Shown here piece after piece: positions 46,144 to 55,011 of a DNA stretch of 64,000 nt; position 1 is the stretch's first letter, and every line of letters starts with the position of its first letter. The notes under the pieces are model-generated. The model worked only from the letters and a program-made list of their open reading frames with translations. It did no database searches and was not told the DNA's origin. The DNA comes from Vibrio sp. MedPE-SWchi. GTDB taxonomy: Bacteria; Pseudomonadota; Gammaproteobacteria; Enterobacterales; Vibrionaceae. The DNA lies in NCBI GenBank assembly GCA_001874155.1, contig MPDB01000001.1, forward strand, positions 1 to 64,000. Direction: 5' to 3'. A program made the translations under genes and the position numbers.

Positions 46144-47567
46144 TAAGCGACCTCGTCTAAATCGGTGGTTAGTATGACTTCGCCACTGAAGTGATCGTAT
46201 TGATACTGCGGGACAATTCGTAGGGTGCAGCTGTAGTGGCCTTTTTGCGCCTGAGATTCATTGATTTGTATTTTTGCAAAACTCAGTGGATATTTTGCAA
46301 GGGTATCTTCATTTGCAAAGGCGACGTTACTCGAGAACTTTTCAATCCACTGTGTTAGGAAGACTTCACACTCAGCCGCTGTGCTGAAGTTACCAATCAT
46401 CTCCCTAACTTGTACCTTCAAATAGTGAGCGATGCGACAAGACATCAGAGTCGTTTGAATTTGTGTCAAAACTTTATCGTTGTCATTATCGTTGTGCTTC
46501 CAAATGGAGTTGTTTCCATTGAAATAGAATTTGTCAGAGAGGGGACTTTTGGTCAGAGGGATAAATCCTTGCTGTGCGTAAAATGCGGATATTTGACCAA
46601 AGAGCATTACACTAGTAACTGGGCTACTTAGATAGCGGCTCGTTTGGGCAAGCGATGGTGTATTGACGATGGAACCCTGGTATTTATCGTTCCAGCGAGA
46701 TTTTAGAAACCCGAACCAATTTACACGATGATGCTCTTTCATTATCGTTGCTGCAAAAGCAAATACGGCATTACCCCATAGCCCATTTCCTGATTCGTTG
46801 TAGATAATGCCAGCTTTGCAATTTTGGTAGCGAGTTCTTAATCGAACAGAAGGCATTGCTAGACCAATAAAGCGTGAACATGGTTTCTCTTTAAGTTGCT
46901 GCCAAGCAGAGAAATCAGGACCAGACAGGATTTTTTCTATCCGGTTAATATCCGATATCCAATCTGCCCCTGAGTTTACGAAGAAGTTTTCATCAGGTGA
47001 CAGTAGAACAGGGCAGAGAGTCGATTCTCCAAGCTTCCCAAGCAGTTCTAAGGTAAAGAGGTCATCAAAATCCGAATCAAAATCGATGTCCATGCTTATT
47101 CGGTGAGTAAAAAGAAGCGATCCGAACGGGTGGCCACCTAATGTATTAAGCTCTTGGTTTCCGATTAGGTTGTATAGGTGACTGCTTTTAGTGCTATAGG
47201 CTTGATTCACATCGGCAGAGATTTCCTGCCAACTCAAATCGAGTAGTCGAACTTTCGTACGTTGTTTGTTTACAGGTAAGTTGACTAAGCCTTCAATGCC
47301 TAACCAGTTTCCATGGAGTAGCTCAAATTCTTTGGCGTGTAAGATGTTATTGAGTTGATTGGTTACTTGATCATCGATATTCGCAATCAAACGGGAGAGG
47401 GCGCACACTAGGCTCGACGGGCTGTCCAGCATGTTTTTATCTAACTCAGAGAGTAAAGACAACGCTTTTTCGACAAAGGCGTTGTCTTTAGTATCTAAAT
47501 TATTGAAGGTTTCTTGCCAATCTGTATTTAACTGCATACAAATAAGTGGCCGAATTGCTTCGGCCAC
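46143..47567 (-). CDS. TssC-like second sheath large-subunit paralogue
   Basis: A 474-residue protein clearly related to TssC: LHAKEFELLHGNWLGIEGLV aligns with the canonical copy's MQKDDFQKLEGSWRGVQKLV, and SCRIAHYLKVQVREMIG with SSRIAHYLKIMGRDKLG. It also shares the GGHPFGSLL segment (GGEPYGTFI in TssC). It is strongly diverged elsewhere, and its N-terminus, where TssC contacts TssB in the sheath, is different. It lies 9 bases after tssC and overlaps tssE by one base. Possible roles are a sheath-end or baseplate-adjacent ring, or a specialised sheath; not shown by sequence. Confidence 0.9.
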   Translation of the reverse strand: MAEAIRPLICMQLNTDWQETFNNLDTKDNAFVEKALSLLSELDKNMLDSPSSLVCALSRLIANIDDQVTNQLNNILHAKEFELLHGNWLGIEGLVNLPVNKQRTKVRLLDLSWQEISADVNQAYSTKSSHLYNLIGNQELNTLGGHPFGSLLFTHRISMDIDFDSDFDDLFTLELLGKLGESTLCPVLLSPDENFFVNSGADWISDINRIEKILSGPDFSAWQQLKEKPCSRFIGLAMPSVRLRTRYQNCKAGIIYNESGNGLWGNAVFAFAATIMKEHHRVNWFGFLKSRWNDKYQGSIVNTPSLAQTSRYLSSPVTSVMLFGQISAFYAQQGFIPLTKSPLSDKFYFNGNNSIWKHNDNDNDKVLTQIQTTLMSCRIAHYLKVQVREMIGNFSTAAECEVFLTQWIEKFSSNVAFANEDTLAKYPLSFAKIQINESQAQKGHYSCTLRIVPQYQYDHFSGEVILTTDLDEVA

Positions 47568-47576
47568 ATCCTTAGA

Positions 47577-49055
47577 TTAACCTGGGATTTTTGCAACCAT
47601 ACGTACCGAGGTCGTAAGCTCTTCGAGCTGTAACCAAGGACGTAGGTGAGCTACAGCTGAGTAAGAACCAGGACGTCCTGGCTGCTCAACCACTTCGATA
47701 CGAGATTCACACAGTGGCGTTTTGCCGCGTTGCTCATTCCCGATCGCACCCGAGTTGGTGTATTGATCTATCCAAAGTTGAAGTTCTCTTTGAATATCAG
47801 GCGCTTCCAAGTTTGATCCTAGTTTATCTCGTCCCATAATCTTCAGGTAATGAGCGATTCTGCTACTTGCCATGATGTATGGTAAGCGTGCCGAGATTGC
47901 TGCATTTGCCGTTGCATCTGGGTCGGTAAACGTTTTGGGTTTCTGCGTGGTTTGTCCGCCAATGAAGACGCCGTAGTTAGAGTTTTTATAATGAACCAAA
48001 GGAAGGAAACCTAGGTCACTTAGCTCTTTTTCACGTTCGTCAGTCAAGTTTACTTCGGTAGGACATTGTTGAAGAATGTCCCCGGCTTCTGACTTGTAGG
48101 TTAGGTTTGGTAGGTCTTCTACTTTACCGCCATTGTCTAGGCCACGAATTGACGTACACCATCCTGTCGCTGTGTAAGCCTGGGTCATTTTTAGACCAAG
48201 TTCATATGCTGCGTTAGACCAAACCAATTGGTCGTTTCCAGTTGGTTTTGGATTGCCATCCATATCGGTATCAAGTTCTTCATACTCAAAGATATCTGTC
48301 CCTAAACCTTTGCCGCCGTACGGCAATCTTGCAAGAGTTCTAGGCAGGGTCAATGTGACGTAACGAGCATCATCACTTTCTCTGAAGGAATTCCACGCCG
48401 CATAAGCAGGTGAGTCGAATCCAGCAGCGACCGGTTTACCTTCACTAAAGGTTGTGAAGTCATTGAACTCGAACATTTCAGCATTTGCTGACGCAACAAA
48501 TGGTGCGTGACAAGCAGCAGCGACTTCGCCCATGTAACGGAGTAACGCGACATCTTCATCTTTCGCGCTAAACTCGTAATCACCAATAAATGTACCGTAA
48601 GGTTCACCACCGGCTGTCCCGTACTCACCTTGATAAACCGCATTAAACAATGGGCTACGGTCGATTGCAGGTGCGTCTTCAAACTGATCCAGCAGTTCTT
48701 CCTGTGTGAAATCGACCATTTTTATTTTTAGGTCTCTTCCAAGTTCACTTTCTTTAACGAGTTTTTGAACACCACGCCATGAACCTTCAAGTTTCTGGAA
48801 GTCATCTTTTTGCATGACTGCCGACAACTGCTTTGAAAGCTTCTTATCGATTTCAGAAATGGCATTCTCAATCGTTTTGGTGACGTTTTTGTCCCAAGTT
48901 ACTGTCCCTGATAGTGCTTGCTCGGCTAGTACAGAGAATAGTTCTTTTGTTGTATCTGCTGGCGTTTGTGTTGTTGCTTCAATCGCTCTATCAAGGAAAC
49001 TCAGCGAGCCTTCGGCGGCTTCAGGTTGCGCTTGATTCTCAGTTTCAGTACTCAT
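47577..49055 (-). CDS. tssC: T6SS contractile sheath large subunit TssC (VipB)
   Basis: A 492-residue canonical sheath protein: QKLEGSWRGVQKLV, PFNAVYQGEYGTAGGEPYG-like core, AHYLKIMGRDKLG and a C-terminal AHLRPWLQLEELTTSVRMVAKIP. With TssB it forms the contractile sheath around the Hcp tube. Its start shares one base with the tssB stop, so the two sheath subunits are translationally coupled. Confidence 0.98.
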   Translation of the reverse strand: MSTETENQAQPEAAEGSLSFLDRAIEATTQTPADTTKELFSVLAEQALSGTVTWDKNVTKTIENAISEIDKKLSKQLSAVMQKDDFQKLEGSWRGVQKLVKESELGRDLKIKMVDFTQEELLDQFEDAPAIDRSPLFNAVYQGEYGTAGGEPYGTFIGDYEFSAKDEDVALLRYMGEVAAACHAPFVASANAEMFEFNDFTTFSEGKPVAAGFDSPAYAAWNSFRESDDARYVTLTLPRTLARLPYGGKGLGTDIFEYEELDTDMDGNPKPTGNDQLVWSNAAYELGLKMTQAYTATGWCTSIRGLDNGGKVEDLPNLTYKSEAGDILQQCPTEVNLTDEREKELSDLGFLPLVHYKNSNYGVFIGGQTTQKPKTFTDPDATANAAISARLPYIMASSRIAHYLKIMGRDKLGSNLEAPDIQRELQLWIDQYTNSGAIGNEQRGKTPLCESRIEVVEQPGRPGSYSAVAHLRPWLQLEELTTSVRMVAKIPG

Positions 49056-49558
49056 TATTCCGCTCCCTCGCTGTCAAGACCCAGTTCACCCGATAAAGCA
49101 TTGATGGTGTCAGCGCTTTGAAGAACCTCTTTAAGCAGTTTTTCTAGATCACGGGATCGGTCTGCTTTAGATAACAGCACTTTTAACTGATTTCGTGTTT
49201 CGACTAACTTTTTAAGAGGTTCTACTTGGTCAATAATGGCTTCAGGTTCAAAGTCCTTCATTGATTCAAATTTTAAATCTGCTGCGAACTCGCTATCGTC
49301 ATCGGCTAAGACGTTTTCAACTTTTAATGAAAGCTCAGGACCGACGCGTTTCATTACGTTGTCGAAATTGTCTTTATCAACATTGTAAAACTCTCGATCT
49401 TCTACATCAGATTTATCTTGTTTATGACCAGAATAATCTCCAATCACACCGACAACAAAAGGAAGTTCTTTTGTTTCTACTGCGCCATTAGTTTCAACAT
49501 CGTAAGTAATACTTACTCGGTTTTTACTGACGCGTTTATGCTGTGAATTTAATGCCAC
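49055..49558 (-). CDS. tssB: T6SS contractile sheath small subunit TssB (VipA)
   Basis: A 167-residue protein with the family pattern NRVSITYDVETNGAVETKELPFVVGVIGDYSG near the N-terminus and KLVETRNQLKVLLSKADRSR, the ClpV-related helix region, near the C-terminus. The start is a GTG preceded by AAGGAG; no better ATG exists. It overlaps tssC by one base and follows hcp by 18 bases. Confidence 0.97.
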   Translation of the reverse strand: MALNSQHKRVSKNRVSITYDVETNGAVETKELPFVVGVIGDYSGHKQDKSDVEDREFYNVDKDNFDNVMKRVGPELSLKVENVLADDDSEFAADLKFESMKDFEPEAIIDQVEPLKKLVETRNQLKVLLSKADRSRDLEKLLKEVLQSADTINALSGELGLDSEGAE

Positions 49559-49576
49559 GATAGCGCTCCTTAATTA

Positions 49577-50098
49577 TTAGGCTGCAGTAGAAGTAACTTT
49601 AGCTTGAGTAGCATCGAAGCCAACTTCAGGGCCTTTATCAATCTTGCCGCCTTCGCCTTCAATGTAGTAAGCCTTAGAAATTTGAGTGTAAGTTAAGCTG
49701 AATGATTCACTAGGAAGTGAGCCATCTGTCGCTGACATGTTGTAGCTAGACATACGAGCAGCGCTTAACGTCACAATAAGGTATGGATCTGCACCAGAAC
49801 CTTCACGGTTAGGCTTAGTCATAATTACTTCAATGGTCTTACCTTCACCACCTGGAGCGTAAAGGAATGTAGTAAGGAATGGGCTAGCACCATCGCAGAC
49901 GCGATTGATGTTGATTTCGCCAAGCGCTACCATGCCTTTGTCTGCATTGTTTGCGTTACCTACATCGATTCCTACACCGCGTACTGCGCTCCAAGAGAGG
50001 CTATCGATCGCAAAAAAGCCATCTTTTCCACCAATTTTGTCTACAGTTGCTGCACCTTTAGGGCTTGTACCATCGATTCTCATGAAAATTGAAGCCAT
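49577..50098 (-). CDS. hcp: T6SS tube protein Hcp
   Basis: A 173-residue Hcp (TssD). Family features: MASIFMRIDG at the start, IEVIMTKPNREGSGADPYLIVTLS in the middle and ESFSLTYTQISKAYY near the end. Hexameric rings of Hcp form the inner tube and can carry small effectors. A strong AAGGAG ribosome binding site fits high expression. It lies 30 bases after tssA and before the sheath genes. Confidence 0.97.
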   Translation of the reverse strand: MASIFMRIDGTSPKGAATVDKIGGKDGFFAIDSLSWSAVRGVGIDVGNANNADKGMVALGEININRVCDGASPFLTTFLYAPGGEGKTIEVIMTKPNREGSGADPYLIVTLSAARMSSYNMSATDGSLPSESFSLTYTQISKAYYIEGEGGKIDKGPEVGFDATQAKVTSTAA

Positions 50099-50128
50099 TG
50101 TTCTCTCCTTTGCGTTATCGCATTTTGG

Positions 50129-51559
50129 TTACCATTCAAACGCAGTGACGCTGCCACTGTCTTGAGATGGTTGTGGTTCAGTATTGGTTTGTGTAACTGA
50201 GGTTGTATTATTTGCAGCAGAATCTGGTGCTGTTGGAGCACTATTTTGATTATTGCCACCTGACGAAGCTCCAAGCGTTGAAGAGCCAGTATTGGGTCTG
50301 GAATGAACGTGAGCAGTGCTTAATTCTGTTTGCTCTAGGTTGTCCATCCCAGTTAATTGGTTGATGTGTTGCAGCATCTGAGTGTCTCTTCCTACCATTT
50401 CTTCTAAAAGCTCAGGCAGGCTTAGATATCCCCAACGTATAGCACGCTCAAGTAAGAATGAGATCGGGCTATGTGGTTCAGCCTGCTTAAAATAATCTGA
50501 AATCTTTCTTAACTCTTGAAAAGCCTGATCTCTACCTGAAATTTCTTGAGCAGTGTAAGCGGGTTGAGGTTGCCCTTGGTTGACGACAGGAGCTGGGTTG
50601 TTTTCTGCACTAGTGACATTTTGACGATCAATCGGAGTTTCTTGCTGAGGCTCAGTTAATTCACTCGTTCTTGAAGGCGAAGTCTCACGAGCCGAGGTAT
50701 CAGAGGACGTGTTAGAAGCAACCTCTGTCGTGGTGGTGACGGGCTCAAAGTTCGCATCAAGTGGCCACACAGTAAACTTCTCACCAACGAGGAATTTAAT
50801 TGCATTGATGAAATCGGCGATATTCCCTTTCACAAATTTAAAACTAACTGGAGTTATAGCCAGTTTTTGGCATTGCTCAGCGATTGATTTCTCGGCTAAT
50901 GAAAAGTGTCGATAAGCTTGTGAGAGGTGCTCTAACGTTTCATTTACTTCGCTAGAAAATTGCCCAAGAGCCGTTTGCTTAATGTCTGCTAAACCACCGC
51001 TTCGCTCTGCGATTAGGTATTCAGAAAACGTTATCTCGCCAATAAGGTGTAACATTTGCAAAGGCATAAAAATTGCCGTTGAATCGGGACTTTCGCCGAC
51101 CAACTGCAAGAGCGGCTTCAAACGAAACTCGGCAACTTCTTGAGCGATCGCATTATCATCTGACCCTTTTCGCTTTTCCTCTGGCAATAATGGGTTTAAA
51201 TCAGACCAATATTGTTCTATAAGCTGGCTAAGAGCATCGACGGAAAGTGAGAAATTAGAGAAAGGGGCACGGGTAAAAAGTTGACTCGTTACATACCAAC
51301 CAAGAATTTCTAAATCTTTAGTTTGTTTCTCTAGTGCCGTTTGAGTTTGGCTTCGTAGCTCAGCCCAATGCGTATCGTTTAACTCTAACAGCTCTTGATT
51401 ATTAGACGCGTCAGGGGTTTCAATGAGCTGCCTGAAAGACGATTGAGCTGAGTTATAAGCATTTCGCAGTCCGCGATATGCACTTCTGTCGAGTTTGAGA
51501 TATGTACCACAGGGCTTGTCATCTGAAATGGGCGCTAACAAGCTATTCACATCAACCAT
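50129..51559 (-). CDS. tssA: T6SS cap/organiser protein TssA
   Basis: A protein of 476 residues from the ATG at 51559 (GGA six bases upstream; an ATG at 51565 is also in frame). An N-terminal ImpA_N domain (about 5-130, with ISDDKPCGTYLKLDRSAYR and LEILGWYVTSQLFTR) is followed by a helical middle part, a Pro/Thr/Gln-rich linker and a short helical module (FQELRKISDYFKQAEPHSPISFLLERAIRWG), then an Asn/Ser/Thr-rich tail. TssA organises tube and sheath assembly. First gene of the main structural run. Confidence 0.92.
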   Translation of the reverse strand: MVDVNSLLAPISDDKPCGTYLKLDRSAYRGLRNAYNSAQSSFRQLIETPDASNNQELLELNDTHWAELRSQTQTALEKQTKDLEILGWYVTSQLFTRAPFSNFSLSVDALSQLIEQYWSDLNPLLPEEKRKGSDDNAIAQEVAEFRLKPLLQLVGESPDSTAIFMPLQMLHLIGEITFSEYLIAERSGGLADIKQTALGQFSSEVNETLEHLSQAYRHFSLAEKSIAEQCQKLAITPVSFKFVKGNIADFINAIKFLVGEKFTVWPLDANFEPVTTTTEVASNTSSDTSARETSPSRTSELTEPQQETPIDRQNVTSAENNPAPVVNQGQPQPAYTAQEISGRDQAFQELRKISDYFKQAEPHSPISFLLERAIRWGYLSLPELLEEMVGRDTQMLQHINQLTGMDNLEQTELSTAHVHSRPNTGSSTLGASSGGNNQNSAPTAPDSAANNTTSVTQTNTEPQPSQDSGSVTAFEW

Positions 51560-51768
51560 ATGCATTCCATTGCCAATTTGCTATCAAAATAATTAAGGCT
51601 TAGTGTTTGTAATGTTAATAAATGTAACACTTTATTAATATGCCTAAGTCTAGGTCTAATTTTTTGAAACTTCTATAAAAAATAGACTTTTAGTAAGTTT
51701 TTTGAGCTGTATTCAATAATTAAATGAAAAAATACTCGATGTCATGTATTGCTCGACTGAATTAAAGG

Positions 51769-52068
51769 TTATCCACCTATTAATACTGTGGGCATTCCAA
51801 GTACGATGCTCCCACCATGAGCTGTTGTGTCGCCCATTCGCGCAGCGGGTTTGTTCATTATCAGCACTGTTGCGCTTCCCTTAACGATCGAATCGGGTGG
51901 ACCGACACAGACGCAGAGATCCCCCATTGTCGCGGCAGGCATGTTTCCGATAAGTACTGTTGGTACGCCAGGCCCTGTTATAGGTCCACCTACATGTGGA
52001 ATTGGCGGTACCGCGGGTGTTTGCATTGGGCACACGTGCATGTCAGTCAGTCTGGCTGCTAAAGTCAT
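51769..52068 (-). CDS. PAAR spike-tip protein
   Basis: A 99-residue stand-alone PAAR protein. It has repeated PAAR-type segments (MPAATMGD, KPAARMGD) and the metal-ligand His/Cys positions (DMHVC, THGG-like TAHGG). It sharpens the VgrG spike and can connect effectors. There is no C-terminal toxin extension. It ends just before the 200-base gap to tssA and lies 2 bases after the preceding gene. Confidence 0.95.
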   Translation of the reverse strand: MTLAARLTDMHVCPMQTPAVPPIPHVGGPITGPGVPTVLIGNMPAATMGDLCVCVGPPDSIVKGSATVLIMNKPAARMGDTTAHGGSIVLGMPTVLIGG

Positions 52069-52070
52069 TT

Positions 52071-52631
52071 CTATGCATTCCCTTTGGCGATATTGATTGC
52101 TGATTCGACGGCGTATTTATAGTACGCATCGCTATTGGCCCATTCCGGTAAAGCTGCTGCATGGTTAACCGCTCCGGCGACAGCTTTTGAGTAGAGCAAG
52201 CTATCAGGCATAACTTGCGGTAAATCTGGCGCAACGATACTGCCAGAGCCATTCCAAAACACGGCTTGAGCTAACCAAGACGGACCACAATTTACATTGA
52301 GTCGAGTCGCGAATAACTCGGCCTTACGGCGCAGCTCTTCAGAAGGTGATTGGGCCCATTGTTTTGCCGTTTCTACACACTGTTTTTGATTTGGGTTCCA
52401 ATCATCTTTTCTCTGATCAAGACAATGCGCAGCCCACCATATCGCCTCACGCACGGGTAGGGCATGTGCAAAGAACTGGCACAGGTCGAAGTATTGAGTT
52501 TCATTAGCGAGTGAATCTATGGTGTCAGAGACACTCGTATCCTCAGTAACCAACAACAGTGTATCTTCAGAAGCTTTGAAGCGTTGTATGATTTGTAAAC
52601 CGGATTTATATGGGATTTTTTTGAATGTCAT
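52071..52631 (-). CDS. T6SS-associated hypothetical protein (DUF6931-like)
   Basis: A 186-residue soluble, helix-rich protein with conserved-looking FFAHALPVREAIWWAAHCLDQR and a Trp/Ala-rich C-terminal half (GPSWLAQAVFWNGSGS). I believe it matches the family annotated DUF6931, but this is from memory. There is no signal peptide, membrane segment or toxin motif. It sits exactly between vgrG (1-base overlap) and PAAR (2 bases), so it is cotranslated with the spike and may be an adaptor or chaperone that loads PAAR or an effector. Confidence 0.7.
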   Translation of the reverse strand: MTFKKIPYKSGLQIIQRFKASEDTLLLVTEDTSVSDTIDSLANETQYFDLCQFFAHALPVREAIWWAAHCLDQRKDDWNPNQKQCVETAKQWAQSPSEELRRKAELFATRLNVNCGPSWLAQAVFWNGSGSIVAPDLPQVMPDSLLYSKAVAGAVNHAAALPEWANSDAYYKYAVESAINIAKGNA

Positions 52632-54610
52632 TAGTTCACCTTCACTATCGCGCCTTTAAGCTCGCCCATTACGCCACCGTCAAAGGTTGCTTTTAAACCT
52701 GATTTGAATTCAGCACTTAATTGTCCTTCGGCGCTCAGAGTTGTATCCGCACCGATGTCTACGCTGAGCCCTTTAATCGTATTAGAGCTTGTGGCTTCAA
52801 GGCTTGTCGTCAAGCCTGTAATTTTATTTGCTGACGTTGCTTTACTCGTGATGTTGACACCTTCTAACGTCAGGGCGCTGCTGGCTTTGATATCAATGTT
52901 CGTCGCCTCGATAGAGATAGCTGATGAGGACATGGAAATTTTACTCGAGCCTACAACAAGGTCGATGGAGTCACTGCCTTCTAGCTTGATCGCTTTACCG
53001 CTCTCAGATAAGGTTTCAGTTACGGCAAGTGTGTAATTATCTTCTGTGGTCACACTGATTTTCTTGGTTACAGTCTGCGCAAGTTCGCCTTTTATTGTCT
53101 CTGTTTGGTTTTCTTCAACTTCACGGGTCACATCTTTAGCTGCATGAAGATAGATCAGTTCATTATCTTTTTTGTCATCAAAATAGAGTTCGTTTGATAG
53201 GCCTTCTAACTGCGTTTTTAGACCTGACTTTGTCGTGTTCTCTTCTTTGTAAGGAGGGCTGTTCTTACTGTTGTAGACACTACCAGTAATGATTGGCTGG
53301 TCTGGATCGCCATCAATAAACGATACGAGGACTTCATGCCCAACGCGAGGGACAAACTGGCTTCCATACCCGGAACCTGCGAGCATCTGAGCGACTCTCA
53401 CGTAACAACTTGTTTTGTCACCACTCGTTTCAGTATCCCAATGAAACTGGATTCGAACTCTACCTTGATCATCTTGATTAATTTCGCCGGCAGTTGTACC
53501 TGCGACCACAGCACTTTGTAACCCGAGAATTTTTTTCTTACTGAGTGGTTGAGGGTAGTGTGGCGTATCTTTGGCGATAAGCTTCGCAGAGGAAGAAACG
53601 CTATCTTGGGAGTAGGTCGTTGTAAGAGCGATAACGCTGTATTCGCCAAGCGCTGATTTATCCAGATGGCTATCTAATGTAAACCAACTACCGACAGCAA
53701 ATTTGTCGTGATTTGCGTGCGCCTCTACGGTATTAAAATCTTGTTCTAATTGTTCGATACGACGTTTGGCTAAGTTGCTTGCCAAGTCAGTTTTGTCACC
53801 CAGAATGCCAAGAGGTGGGTACTGGACAGACGTTAACTTGGTGTTATTCGCTATGGTGTGGCTCGATTTAGTGGCTTTACTTGTTACTAGCTTAGTTTGA
53901 CTGTCGTCATAAGCACTGAGTTCGATGCTCGCACCATGAAAGCTAGACATAGGCTGCCACAACTCAATCAGTGGATTGCTTCCTGATGGCGTTTCGACCA
54001 TATCGAACTTACTAGTGGCGGCTTTTTCAAAGGGTGTTTGGGCGTCTTGGATGACCAAAGTATGCCCTGAGCTTGAATAGGTAAAGTAGTAGTGAAGTCC
54101 TTCTTCCGCTAGCAATCGGCTCACGAAATCGAAATCGGATTCATCATATTGAAGACAATACTCTCTCTTTGTGCTCGGCAAGCTACCGTATTTAACATCA
54201 CCGCTAAACCCGGCTTGAGTGAAAACATCAGAGACAATATCTTTTGTCGATTGGTTTTGGTAAACGCGGAAATTGTGTGTGTGCTTAAGCAACCAAAACC
54301 ACGGTCTCATTATTATTTTGTACGATGAGTATTGGAGTTTGTCATCCATACCGTTGTGTTGGATGTGCGTGATGACGCCATTCACTGTATTTGAAAGCTT
54401 TAAACTGCCGGATTGGTTTACGTAGTGGTTGGTGGTTATGTTTTGGCCGAGTTGGCTTTCTATCGAAAACGTTTTTGATACAAGAGTTATCTCAATCTTA
54501 AAGGGTTCTGACAATGCTTCTTCTATTTTGCTGCCGGTAACAACATGCTCGTCACCATTGTAATCAACAGCAGAAATGGAACTTGCAGAAGCACTAAACT
54601 GATCAGCCAT
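52631..54610 (-). CDS. vgrG: T6SS spike protein VgrG (TssI)
   Basis: A protein of 659 residues from the ATG at 54610 (AAGGGA upstream; the frame opens earlier at a TTG). The gp27-like part (about 1-370, with SDFDFVSRLLAEEGLHYYFTY) is followed by a gp5-like OB fold (INQDDQGRVRIQFHWDTE, CYVRVAQMLAGSGYGSQFVPRVGHEVLVSF) and a C-terminal beta-helix of alternating hydrophobic repeats. It stops at the end of the helix (GELKGAIVKVN), so it is a structural VgrG with no fused effector. First gene of a vgrG-adaptor-PAAR unit. Confidence 0.96.
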   Translation of the reverse strand: MADQFSASASSISAVDYNGDEHVVTGSKIEEALSEPFKIEITLVSKTFSIESQLGQNITTNHYVNQSGSLKLSNTVNGVITHIQHNGMDDKLQYSSYKIIMRPWFWLLKHTHNFRVYQNQSTKDIVSDVFTQAGFSGDVKYGSLPSTKREYCLQYDESDFDFVSRLLAEEGLHYYFTYSSSGHTLVIQDAQTPFEKAATSKFDMVETPSGSNPLIELWQPMSSFHGASIELSAYDDSQTKLVTSKATKSSHTIANNTKLTSVQYPPLGILGDKTDLASNLAKRRIEQLEQDFNTVEAHANHDKFAVGSWFTLDSHLDKSALGEYSVIALTTTYSQDSVSSSAKLIAKDTPHYPQPLSKKKILGLQSAVVAGTTAGEINQDDQGRVRIQFHWDTETSGDKTSCYVRVAQMLAGSGYGSQFVPRVGHEVLVSFIDGDPDQPIITGSVYNSKNSPPYKEENTTKSGLKTQLEGLSNELYFDDKKDNELIYLHAAKDVTREVEENQTETIKGELAQTVTKKISVTTEDNYTLAVTETLSESGKAIKLEGSDSIDLVVGSSKISMSSSAISIEATNIDIKASSALTLEGVNITSKATSANKITGLTTSLEATSSNTIKGLSVDIGADTTLSAEGQLSAEFKSGLKATFDGGVMGELKGAIVKVN

Positions 54611-55011
54611 GGATAATCCCTTTCCCAAACTTAATGCACTTTAAGGCGAGTAAATATGAGTGTCTTATTTGTGATTTTTGTTAATGATTAATTAAAAGTA
54701 GGCGCTTTGCAAGTGATGGTAAAGTCTTGCTCTGTTTGAAAAATATACGGAAATTTAGTTTTAGTCGCATTTTTGAACAATATAGAAGGAGTCCACTTTA
54801 CTGAGTCTATCTTCAGGGGGTTGATATGTAAGGGTTTGGTCTCTTTTTTTGCTTGTTGATCACTATTTTTATAATAAGTAGATAATTTATTAGAGATTTA
54901 TATGGATCTCAACTAGTCTGATCAGATTGAGTGTTATGCGATTTATTGAATAAATACAGAGTGCTTAAGCACCGTTTGAATTAAGAACCTGAGCCATGGA
55001 GGGGAAGGGGA
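54611..55011. other. Divergent promoter region between vgrG and the HD-GYP gene
   Basis: About 400 bases, AT-rich, with no coding frame. It must contain the promoters for the vgrG unit and for the HD-GYP gene. I looked for a sigma-54 type GG-N10-GC element on both strands and found no convincing one. Confidence 0.5.

Noticed and set aside
51817-52096. Plus-strand frames opposite the PAAR gene
   Set aside because: They lie wholly within a recognised PAAR gene and show only the mirrored composition of its repeats.
54611-55011. Sigma-54 promoter for the vgrG/hcp genes
   Set aside because: No GG-N10-GC element with a TGGCAC/TTGC-like context was found on either strand.
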